Positions 47,163 through 58,600 of a stretch of DNA of 64,000 bases are shown piece after piece. The DNA lies in the NCBI RefSeq assembly GCF_000006565.2, contig NC_031468.1, forward strand, positions 1,574,747 through 1,638,746, in the 5' to 3' direction. Within the stretch, counting starts at the first letter, position 1. Every line of letters begins with the position of its first letter. Under the pieces are notes generated by a model. It worked only from the letters and a program-made list of their open reading frames with translations, was not told the origin of the DNA and searched no databases. Position numbers and translations under genes: made by a program. The DNA comes from Toxoplasma gondii ME49 (Eukaryota; Apicomplexa; Conoidasida; Eucoccidiorida; Sarcocystidae).

Positions 47163-48920
47163 TTTGATGCACGCAACCTTCAGGCTTCGCTCGGTGAGGT
47201 CGGCTTCTAGACAAAACCCCGAGATTCGTGAAGAACACCCGGGACTTGCTAAGTAATTGCGTGCTCAACAATATCCGACACGCGGAAATGAAGGTGTAGT
47301 TGAATGGCCTCTTGGTTTTTCACCCCGAGAAATTATGATGAGGCTTCAGCCATAAATTGGCCAGGCGCAACGCTGCTCTCCGTGTCTTCCCTTTCGGTCT
47401 CGCTCGACCACACGGACCACTCTGTCATTCCGCTGGAGCTAGCGCGTGCCCGGTGGTGTCACCAATGGACTAGCAATGTGGAACCCTATTCTGGAGAGAG
47501 AGGGAGACGGACCAGAGACTCGGATTGAACTCGCCACTTATATTTTCGGAGACAGAGGGACGACCATTTGTTCTGCTGCCTCAGTTATCCTGTTTCCAGC
47601 TAACTAGTTTCCACCCAAAATGTGGTGCGTGTCTTGAATGGGGATGCACCTTGTTGCTGCACGACTTGGCCCGTCGCTCGAGATACACCATGGCTGGGGC
47701 CGCCCGTCGCTCATAGAGTGAAGCGCGGTAGTCGACCGCAGTCGCTTCATATTCACTAAGTCCACCATCGCACACCCGTACTTCCTCAATTTCCTCGTAC
47801 AATATGGAGGAGCAATACGTTGCCGTCACCTCTGCTCCGATGCGATCTCACTGAAGAACCGTGTTCCTTCGCGACCTACACGCAGCCGCCGTAGGGCCAG
47901 TAGTTATGGGGAAGAATCACACCTAGTTCACGCCCGGTTTTTGTTGAAGTGTAATTCACTTGATTTTGCGGTAGGACACCCGGTCGAGGAAAGCCGTCTG
48001 GAAAACATACATCCGCTAGCTTGGACATAGCGGAGTGACAGGACGACAGAAGTGCTAATTCTCGTGTCTGGAAACAATTCTGCACTGCTGATAATACAAA
48101 CGAGTGCGGCAATCCAGCTACTTTCTAAGAGTGTGGAGATGCATTCACCGGCAGAGGGAAGGATTCCGACACGCCTCGCCCACTTCAGCGGAGTGGAGAG
48201 CCACTGAAAAAACAGGAGCGTCAATACAAGGCAGCACGCGTGTTTGTCGCCTGTGAGGTGGTCTCTGGTTCTGAAGGGGAGCTGAGCACTCGTCATCCTC
48301 ACGTCCGCTGGATGGCTGCCAACTACTGTCCTTTGTGCGTGTCTATGCGGAGGGGCGCCATGAGGCTTTCCACTAAAGCGACAGCGGTTCATGATCTGTT
48401 CACGGACCATCTTTTGCCGTTGCGGACATGTTTCATCGTAGGATCGAGGCAGGAAGAGGCAGCTACAGTTCGATTCCCTGCTAGCTACTGGGACCACAAG
48501 GACCTCCGTAGATATTGGAGAAAACAACGTTTCACGGAGGTGTTCAGTTGCGAGTTAGGAAGCGCACACACGCAGCAAGTGCGATGGCGGCGTTAAAATT
48601 TCAACTGCCTCTGTTACGCACCAGGTGTTCAGTAGAACCATCATGCGTCAATCCACCTGCTCCAAGAGCGTACCAGGAATCCTGCCCCCCAAGAGAGAGA
48701 AACAGTTAAAAGAGATCACACAGATGATGCAACATATGGGTGCGGTGACGCCCAGTAAATTGATAGAGATATGCAAGGTAGAACACAGAAAGCAAATCAC
48801 TCAAGTACCAGTCCCAGAACAGCAAGCGCCAGAAGTGGATCACCCTAGCAATAAACGGTCATGGTGTCCACACAATCTCATGCGATCCGCTTCGGCAGCC
48901 GGCAGGCGAACTGAATGGAT

Positions 48921-48944
48921 NNNNNNNNNNNNNNNNNNNNNNNN
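48921..48944. other. Assembly gap in ROP copy 4
   Basis: Only 24 N, but by comparison with copy 1 roughly 450 bases of the unit are missing between the flanking sequences, so the stated size is not real. Confidence 0.9.
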
Positions 48945-50341
48945 ACGGTGTCTCGGGGGTGCTCCAAAACCTCAGGTGCACCGTACCTACTCGGACGGGA
49001 TGTCGTGAACCTCTCCCCGTGGCGACGTGCTCTGCCGAGGTCGGAGAGGTAGAGAAGGCCATGACTGAAGAGCAGAACGCTTTTGGGTTCCAGCATTCTG
49101 TGCACTACTTTTCGCGTGTGCAGTGCTGCCAGAAGTTGGATCAGCTGCACAGTCGCGCCCAGGCGGACAATTTTCTTCGCTTGATCATCGAATGCTGAGG
49201 CATCACCTGAGCGCAGAAAATTGATGACATCCACCAGCGAGGACGAGGCCTTGGGAACCAGGACAACCGGCCTGCCTTCGCTCTGATCGGCAGAATCACC
49301 GTCTCTTCGGTAAACCAGTGTCTCGATGGGAGCCAAGAGACGAAGTCGACGCATTGCGTCCGCCGGGTCTCTCAGCGACACGATTTTCAGGATTCTAGCC
49401 TCTGTCTCGGCAACTGACATCGACTCTGTAGTCTTCCCGAGAAACGCCTTCACAGCGAGTTCAGAATCAACGCCAGAGATGAATCCGCTGAAAACTGCCG
49501 TATACTCTCCAATTCCGAGTGGTGCTCTGAGAGATACCGTCACTTGTTCACCAGTTGTAACGGACACAAGGTTGATAGAGGCCCCAGACCGCAGCCCCGC
49601 CTCACGCGCAACCTCCAACGCTTCGCCTTCGGGGGCCACAACTGTTAACGATGGGGCCAGCGATGCGAGTTACGATTGTCCGACCGCCTCCTCGTTGCGG
49701 AATCCGAAGCTCTTTCGTGCAGCAAGTCGTCCTCTAACACGGTCAGTGACTCCCGCCATACCCGTGGTGAACCGCCGCCAACCGCGTCCAACAGCCCGTC
49801 GGGCACCTCCGACGAAGCGGCCCATGCGACCAACCACCTGCCTGGGTGGTTGCAGTTCTATATTTGGCACTCTCATGACCCAGTTTCTCATCCTGGTACC
49901 AACTCCGGGAGCTTTCGGCCCCGGGCCCCCAGGCGGCACATCCTCGGGCTGTACGATCTTCAAATCGTCAGATGGAGAACCACCCTCGTCATTGGCAACG
50001 TTTTCAGGCCCTGTGACGATACTCTCTCCTCCTCTGCGGATAGACGAACTCGAATGGCTGGGCATCGACTCGACCAGACGTCGACGGGGAGGCTTTGGGG
50101 GCGGTTGTCTCCATTCCTGTGGCAGGGGTCCCTCCACGGCGCCCTCCTGAGTGCTCCCGCCTTCGGCCCCTCGCAGTGGAACATCACTGGAAGAGGACGG
50201 AAGAACAGGAGGCTCACCGATGTTTTCTGGCACATCCGGGCCCAACGTTCCTTGCATTGGCGCAGCTAGGGAGACATGGAGCGTGCAGGGCAGGCTGATA
50301 CTGCCTAGCGCCGCGAAAAACAGGGCAACAGACGTCCTCAT
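48945..50341 (-). pseudogene. ROP2-superfamily pseudokinase copy 4, same nonsense codon as copy 3
   Basis: ATG 50341 opens a 223-residue frame with signal peptide, one Pro-rich module and the Arg-rich amphipathic stretch, ending at TAA 49670-49672, the same codon as in copy 3. The kinase-domain frame continues beyond it with HRM in place of HGK, DLG retained, and an open frame to the gap. Shared stop and shared neighbouring substitutions show that copies 3 and 4 descend from one already mutated copy, or exchanged sequence by gene conversion. The C-terminus is not assembled. Confidence 0.82.
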
Positions 50342-50518
50342 TTTGATGCACGCAACCTTCAGGCTTCGCTCGGTGAGGTCGGCTTCTAGACAAAACCCCG
50401 AGATTCGTGAAGAACACCCGGGACTTGCTAAGTAATTGCGTGCTCAACAATATCCGACACGCGGAAATGAAGGTGTAGTTGAATGGCCTCTTGGTTTTTC
50501 ACCCCGAGAAATTATGAT

Positions 50519-52636
50519 GAGGCGTTAGGCGGAACCTGATGAGGCAAGTCAATCACTGATGGTGCAACGGGGTCACCCAAGCAATGGGGGGGCGAATGGC
50601 AAAGGCCCCCTGCTGTGGAGGCTGAGTCACTTGCACTCAGCCTAGCAGCGGCGGAAAGATTTGAGCAGAGCAGAGACTTGCGAGGGATACGAGGAGGCAA
50701 CAAAGAAGCAAAAACACAAAAAACAGGTCCTGAACGGTCCGCCCAGTGCACTGCCGACCGCGTTTTGTGTTTTGTCCCCGGCAAGAGTCAAGGGCCCAGA
50801 AAATTCGGGAACAACCGGTTTTTGTCGAGCGGCCCTCCTGTTAACTCCTACGTTTTTTTCGCAGCAGTGCTTGGACTCATCACCAGTACCTCTCCGGAGC
50901 ACTGAGACCGCCAGACCCTTTGGCACTGTATGTGCATCCTTCTGTTCACTCCCGCACGCCACGGCGTATAAATGCTCGGGGTTCTCGTAGCCATCGCCTC
51001 CTTCGATACTATGTTATTTCTAGCTCAGTTACTACATACTCTGATGCACAATAAATCCCCAGGTGGTAACTATGAAATCAACCTGAACTGTGAATCGACC
51101 AGTACTTTCCCAGGCTCTTGATAAACGACTCAAACACGTAGACGGGAGCCAGCAATCGCCCACCGCCCGCCCTCCTTGCGAAAGTGATTCGCTGGAAGTT
51201 GGCATTAACTGCAACAGCTCAGTGGGACAATAATGGCACGGCTTCCTTACTCTCCTCTCCACCCACAGCAATCAAGAGACCATCGGAAATCCAGTGTCAA
51301 TCGAACTATATATACACTAGACCGTACATCCCGTGCGGAGGAATTCCCCGAGACCAAGCCAGACGCCTGTGTAAATAAGCCCGCGGATCCTCGTATTGTG
51401 AGATAAATGCACTTGCGTTTATTTCTAGTACAAATCGAAACAAACTACACACACACAGCCCAGACGGTTGAGAGGTTGCCACACTGTGAAAGAGAGGGAA
51501 AAAGGAGGGAAGCCGCAAGAGGACGAAGATTAAAAGCACCTCTGGCTTGACTCTCCTATATCGCCACATTGTCCACTACGCGGCCGTTAGCTGCTCTTTG
51601 TCTTGGAAGGTCATGCATCGTCATCACTATCTAATCACTGTCGCGCGAATTTCCCACCTTATCTGTGTTCATGAAAGATAGCTACTAGAGAAGACCTGAT
51701 CTAGACAAAAAACACAGGCTGTCACGACTGAGACAGCGCGAAGGGAAAGGACTGAAATGGCGAAGCGAGGAGGAAGAGGTGAGATTGCCGGGGACGGGAG
51801 CCAGTCAGCTTTTGCCCTGGGGAGAGCAGAAGCGTACTATGTAAAACGGTAATGAGGTTTATTTCTGTCAAAAGGATCATTGAAGCAAGGGAATAGAGAG
51901 TAAATTGAGGTCAAAATAACCTAAAAACGGAAACCACGCAGTCGGCAGACACGCTGCGAAAGACAGAGATAAAGAATGTGTACCAGGCGCCACGTTTTTC
52001 GAGTGACACAGTGGAATTCTACAAAGCAGCTGTTCGACGTGACTAGCAAAGATCGGCAGCCACTTCCAACGGCACATGCCCTGCGAGGCTCGTGCGCACG
52101 ACATCCACTCCTGCTTTCTTTTCCCGTCCCCCTTTTCACTCTGTGCACAGAGAATATAAAAGAAACAACGCCCAAGAAATTCTGGGCGGGTTGCGTCGGG
52201 AGAACGCGGGAACGCCGCCATGCGTGCTTAACCTCTTGCCTTAGTGTCTGGACAGTTCGGGCGCCGTCTGTTTTCGCTTCTTGTGAACCTGACCTTCTTT
52301 CTAGATGTGCAAGCGCGCCTCGGAGCCACGCGCCGCAAACCAGTTATGACAAGTGTTCGATAGACGCATACCGATCTACGAACCGCTATTTTCTTTGTCC
52401 GTTCTATTTCTTCACTTCTCTGCGCGTGTATGATGAGCGCCACGAACCGACACTCACACGAACACATGCCTACATACGCTCATGCTTAGATATGCAGACA
52501 TTTGTGTAGCTCTTGCGGGGAGGGGAGGCGGGCGGACCGTCCCCACGGACGCGCCCCGCGTTTGACGGGTACCGCAGAGCGGCGGTATGGCTCACGCAGC
52601 TGAGATGCAACTGACTGGCATGTGTCGTCTTTATTT
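50519..52636. other. Spacer between the ROP array and the Cys-rich protein gene
   Basis: From the array edge to the stop codon of the next minus-strand gene I see no exon chain or known motif. It should hold the promoter of ROP copy 4 beyond the repeat edge and the 3' untranslated region of the Cys-rich gene. Confidence 0.5.
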
Positions 52637-55600
52637 CTACAAATCACCGAATTCAAAGTCATCAAAGTGCTCGACTCGTGCACTTGCTCCCAGCTCTCCG
52701 TTTTCCGCCACTCGCCCGGCCCTCGGCACGCGAGAAGGGACGCCAGGGAGCGCAGAACTCTCTTCTGCTTCTTCTTGACCTTCTTCGCTGCGCCTGTGTG
52801 GGCTTCGGCGCGTCTCCCGGGGGAAGTAATCAGATGAAGAAGAGAGAGAAGACAGAGGAATGAACTGCGGACTCGGCGTGGAAGCCTGAAAAATCGAAAA
52901 CTCCGGCATCCACGAAGAAGGTGCCGAAGACGAAGGCTCGTCAAAAGACGTGTATGCATGGCGCTTTGACGTCATGGCTTGCAGCTTGGACAGATAAAAA
53001 TGCCTTAGGGCGCCGAACTGAAGAGCGAAACACCAAAAGAGAGAGACAGTTCAGAAAATAGCGTACAGTGATTTGAATGTTGAGATAAATGATTTTCAAC
53101 TTTATTTGTTATCGATGAAGGACGAAAACGTACGCAGAACATTTCGTGTTTTTCAATTTTTAGTTCAGTACTCAAGAGACTCCACATACATATTTCCTTG
53201 TCACTTCAGGGCGCGAGCAGACCAGACCAACCTTTGAAACCTCGAATAAGTATTCATTGTTTCGTTTTGAAGAAAATACTCAAGATAAGAGGAGAGGAAA
53301 ACTGTGAGAGCTGTTCGTCAACCCTCGTGCTCTCTTGACTGTTCATGCGCCCATTTAAATATGTAGTTCATTTGGACCGAACCACCCGTACAGAATGGTC
53401 CAAAGAAGTTCCCGGATCCTTCTTGGCACAACGTTGAAACCTAGTACGGGTCGAAGCGGGAGTGAACCGAATCAAACTGGAGGGTATCTTTCCATCTTTC
53501 CATACGCGAGTCCGACACAGAAAAACATACTTTCCTTCTTTTTTTCCTTCGCACACGGCTCTTCTCCATCTTGCTATGCCTTTCTTCGATCGGTTCTACG
53601 CCTACAGGAATTACAATCTAGAAACTGTATGCTTTGCTAAGACAACATAACTTGGGTCTGGCAAACAGAGGCCACCTTCTCGTGCGATGTTCTTCCTCCT
53701 TTTTGCTTCTCTCCCCTCGCCGTTCGCCGTGTCTGCGTCGTCGCCCCTCGTCGCTGTCTTCGCTTTTTATTTCTAACTAGTTCTCTGTCTCCCGGTGTCA
53801 CGTGGCGTGTCTGCTGCGCCCGTACGGTCACCTACCAGGTCGTGGTTTGCACTCGTCCCCAAATTTCTTTAGTAGATACGCGTTTCCCATTTCTGCCTGT
53901 TGCCCTGCATGCCGTTCTCTCGTCCGAGTTCCTCCAACTTCCCCTCTCCTCCCTGTGTTCCCTGCTTCGCCCTCTCACTGGTAGATTGGACTTCATCAAT
54001 CCTAGGACTCTAAACATTTGAACTCGTATTGAAACAGAGTTAATAAAACTATCCAAGAGACCCTGGCCTCGCCTCGCCCCCACCTGCTCCTCTTTGCGGC
54101 TGCTCACTCTGTGGACACCTCCCACACCGTTTGTATCTCGAATTCGTCTGCAGTATCCCCCCTCTTCCCCCCAACCCTCTGTTTAGTTCCGTTTCCCCGT
54201 TGCACTGTCCATCTCTTCAGGGGGGTTCATTCGATTTTTCTCTCACCCCCAAGAATGCGGTCTGGATCAGCTGGGACAGCGAAGGGAGCAGCGCGACGCT
54301 GATGGGCAGATGCAGAACGACGAGACGATGCAACACCGTGTAGAGGTAGAGAAGCAAGAGAAGCAGAAGAGCCCTGAAATGCAAACACCGTTTCAAGAAG
54401 CAAACGAAAGCAGCAACGCCGTCTACGAATAGATGATCCACAGAGACACCGTGAACGACGGTCACTCCCAGAGCGGGAGAACACGTTTTCTCGCTCCTGT
54501 CTGCCGTCGTTTTTCTCGTTAATCTGACACACTCAGGAGAGCGTTTGTGCACCAAAGGCGAAGAGGGCCACCTCGCTGACAATCCCAGGCACAAGCAGCC
54601 GCCAGGGTTAACAGAGTAACTCAAATCGCAAACGCAGAACACACGACCTAAGAGTCTTTAATCGTTTGACCGTTCCTCCGGGACCCGGGGCTGCCCAACT
54701 TGCGAACACTCAGTTTTCCGTGAAATATGTTGCGAAGAAGGCGCCTGAAGCTTGTCCAGATCCTCAGAGGTGATTCGTCCGTGAAAACGCGGGTGCACGG
54801 GCACAAAAGCCAAAGTCCTTGACGGTTGCGAGAGACGGCAGGAACGCCGAAAAAAGACGAAAGACCCGTATGTGAACGACGAATAGGAGAAGGCATCCGT
54901 GAAGGTGATTTCTCTGGAGGCGACTGGTGTTTCCCCGTCACGACAGCGACACATAAGAAAACTAAGAGGGCAACTCGCTTTCATTCCGTGTTGATTGCCC
55001 TCGAGGCGCTCTTTCATTACCCGCAAAGTGACAGCCAGAAGGCAAAGAAGACAAACTGAAGAAGCGAAGAGACAAAGAAAGACGGCCCTCGAGCCTGCTG
55101 GGACACTTGCAGCGCCGAAGGCGCATGTACAACTGCATCGTCGTTTAAGGCTGAAAACACAACGCAGATTCCTCCGTCTATCTCAGTAAACAAAAGCCAG
55201 TCCACATACACACACAAACACTCGAGCTCTGCACACAAAAACATACCGATATATATATATATATATATGTATGAGTGGACATGGTCACACATATCTGAGG
55301 ACACTTCGAAACGGTGTATACACGTATAGGTTGTTCGAATCAGGGGTAGCTGCACACATTTGAGATTGCACAGACTGCTTCGTTTCTGTATTGCTCTTGA
55401 TTCTTTGCCGGTCGCTGCACACACTACACAACAAGGCTAGCGGGAGAGACCTGCCAAGCCCCCCCGGACCGAAGTCGCGGTCTCCGCGCATTTGCGAAAT
55501 GGAGTGCACGTACAGCGAAGGACGCAAGGGGGAGCGTTGAAAGCACACATGCGTCGCCGGGCGTGAATATAAGTCACGCAGCATTCGTCGACGGATCCTA

Positions 55601-58600
55601 CAAAAACAGTGGAGCCAAAGGGTGATACGCGCATGGAGTCTCACCGTGAATCCGAAACTCCCGTCTCGCTAGAAAAAGTTCAGAACAGGGAACTGTTTGC
55701 GGCATTCGCCGTCCCGTGAACGCGCCTTCGTACCTGGACGCTCGTGACACTGGTCGCCACCACACACTCCGCATTTGCTCGCACAGCATGCAGTCCCATC
55801 CGGGCTCGCGACACCCGTGGCGCACACTGGATCCTTGAGGGCGGTTTCAACTGTGGCTGAGAAAGGTCGAGGCAAAACACACGAAGCGAGGTGAATCAAA
55901 AACGCAAAAGACGAAAAGAGACACGGTGGTGACATGTTTCAGGACGGAAGCATTTTACCTTGGAAGAGATGCACGTGTCCACGGCCTTCTCTCTGCCACA
56001 CGAGGTATCTGCAGAGAGTCAGATTTAGACAGTCACCCGCATTTACGGACCCTTTTATGCATGCGGAAATAGACACAGATAGACGTGAATCTCTGAATTC
56101 ACGTTGAGTGTGTTTCTCGACGGTTGAGCTGCGACAAGGAGGGGAGCTCCTGCGGCGGCGACCCTAAGTCGAAAAGCAGCGAACGCCTGGCTCGCGGTAC
56201 TACGAAACACCTCACGGGAAAGGCTGTTTTCAGATCTGAATCTCACCTTCACAGTGTTTCCGAATGAAGACTTGGATTGCCTGCAGAAAAACGGAAAAGA
56301 AAGAACTATGCACCACACGAAGGGGAACAGGGCTACATCAGGCGCCAGCAGGGAACGAGTGCCGCCTCGCTTACTTTGAATCCGTGGAGCAGGAACTCGA
56401 GAGCGACGATGGAGTCTCCTAGAATCGACATCAGAGAAACGCGTTTTGGCCATCATTTTGGTTGCCGCATTTGGAGACACAGACACCATGCAGACTCGCG
56501 AAACTTATATGGTTACCACAACGACATGGGTGCACCGCGGCAAGCGAGTGGGACGAGAAATCTTAGGTGCAACACCAAAATGAAAATTGGAAATTCGTTT
56601 TTCTTTGAAACGTTGATAAACGAATACACACTCGTGCAAAATAACTGTGGCCAAGTCGTGACAAAGGAGCTGTACTGAAAGGAGCTGCTGGCTCAGCTGC
56701 AGCTGCACAACGTTCAAGCTTTACAATGGATACGTTTGACTGGAACGTCTGCCAGCCCACGAGAGCGAAGACACTCTACCACGCGCTCCACCCATGGAAT
56801 TGAAAAGAGCCACCGAAGACAGAGGCACCAACTGCTTGTTCTCTGTCGCGTTTCCCGGCTTCGCGAGGCGGTGGACACATCCTGGAGGCCGCATCGCCCC
56901 ACCTTCAGCTTTGCAGTTGAAATCGATTCGGAAATGGTGGACGTCTCTGTCTTCTTGGCCTTCCTTTACATCCACCACAGTGACATGTGAGGGGGAAATG
57001 ATGCCGGGCGTGCTGGCGTCTCGGTCTCGCTCCTCTCGCGAATTCACCGAGTGGAAGTGGTGAACAACGGGGTACATGACGTCCAAGTCTGCCGCTGAAA
57101 AGAGAGAAACCAGCAGGGACGTCTCAAGCAGTCCAGAAGGGTGCTCGTGTGCACCATCCTCAATCAGTTGGTTTAGATGGCGACCCTGCACCTTCTAGAT
57201 ATCGCGTGCTCTCTCTCACGTCACTCTTTACTCGTGTTCACAGCGAGAGGAAAGGCCTACTCGGGCGGTGCTAGTAGGATCAGCGCCATCGTGTTGGGCG
57301 TCTTCGATCGAAGGAAAGCGGCAGTTCTTCACTGATTCAGAGACCCTCCTTTTAGGGATGCATGTATACCGCGAAAACACGGCCAACGGGACAATTCTGG
57401 GTGAGAAGACTGGCTCTCCTCGGCATATGGAATGCACGGAAGTACAGGGTGAAGGAGAGGCCTCGCCGGCCAAAAAATCTCTCGAAATCAAGTCAGGATC
57501 CAAAGAAGGACCCATGCAAACGCCGGCACCTAAAGACCTCTGCTTCTACGCTCATGCCCGCCCGGAGAGAAATCTGGACAAACTGAGAAGAAGAGTGGAG
57601 AGAAGATGAATTTCAGCTAAAACTGAGGACCCGCAAAAAGCACATACCGATACTTGGGAGTTGCAGCGTGACGTGGCCGGAGTCACACTTTTTACACCAG
57701 ACGAAGAAGTCCATAGACGTTTTCTGGGGAAACAAAAGGACAGCCTGTTTCGCCGTGAAATCTGTTTCGTCGCGCGTTTCTCTTTCTTGAAAAGCTGCAT
57801 CGTCTTCTTTCCGAAGCAGTGCTCTCTTTTTTCTCCTCAGCATTTTCTCTCCTCTGATGGCTTCCCGCTTCCTCGCTGTTCTCTCTTTCTCGCCTGCTTC
57901 CTTCTGGTCCTTCCTCACGCCGTTGCCTCTCGACCTGTGCGATGATTCTTCTCTCCGCACCACGCGAGCAGTCGTTCTTTGTCTCTCTCTCTCTCTCGGC
58001 CACTCGATTCTCTCCTTTATTCCCCTTGCCTCTTCAGGGTCTGCTTGCATCTTCCCTCCTTTTTCTCTCCTTTCCTCGCAGAGCTGTCTCTCCTCCCTGC
58101 TTCCTTCTTTTCCTTTTCCTCTCCACTTCTCCCTATTTCTTATCTCCCATCTCCACCACTCTCTCGAGTTCACCTCCCACCCTCTGTCACCTCTCATTCT
58201 CTTTCCTTTCACACCTCGCCTCCACTTTTTGTCTCCTTTTCCTTCGTTTTTCGAGGTCCTGTTTCCTCCCTTCCATCTCCGCTCCGCGTTCTCCACTCAC
58301 GTCTCGGGGAATCAACACCTGCGGCCTCCGAACATCTGCACATCCGGGGGTCGACACACCATCCGCCACCAGGTCTCCCTCCAGCTGCGTCATGAGCTTC
58401 AGTCTGTGCCGCCGGGCTTCGTCAAGCAACCCAGAAGACGCCCCGTCTCCCGAAGCTGAAACATGAAAGAAAAAAAGCAAAAATAAAGATGCGGATACAT
58501 CCACATATACATATATATATATATCGGGCAGTGACACATACGCAGCTACTAAATATTTAAAAGTAGATGTGGCGATAGAGCGAAATGCGTGATTTGGGAG

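Larger units (their letters stand above)
37060..50518. repeat. Tandem array of four ROP pseudokinase units
   Basis: Each unit holds, in plus-strand order, a segment X (about 37060-37580, 40600-40861, 44560-45339, 47970-48770), a minus-strand pseudokinase gene, its 5' flank, and a segment Y (about 40145-40560, 43025-43395, 47525-47970; missing after unit 4). Start codons of the four genes are at 39739, 42646, 47162 and 50341, so spacing is about 2.9, 4.5 and 3.2 kb, distorted by gaps and by a 1.1-kb extra piece in unit 2. The right edge is sharp: unit 4 stops matching at about 50518, within the gatgaggc stretch. X and Y contain open frames shared by the copies, but I see no motif in them and treat them as untranslated or spacer DNA. 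Confidence 0.9.

Noticed and set aside
38752..50150. Plus-strand open frames of 195-274 codons repeated in every ROP copy
   Set aside because: They are exact antisense shadows of the pseudokinase genes and recur only because the genes are duplicated.
38024..50341. Naming the array ROP5
   Set aside because: Tandem pseudokinases with a lost HRD Asp suggest ROP5, but the C-lobe residues and the HGK motif differ from what I know of ROP5, and flanking-gene synteny could not be checked. Kept as ROP2-superfamily.
55325..55345. Possible tRNA T-loop (ttcgaatc)
   Set aside because: The flanking bases do not form the stem, and no anticodon arm or acceptor stem is found around it.
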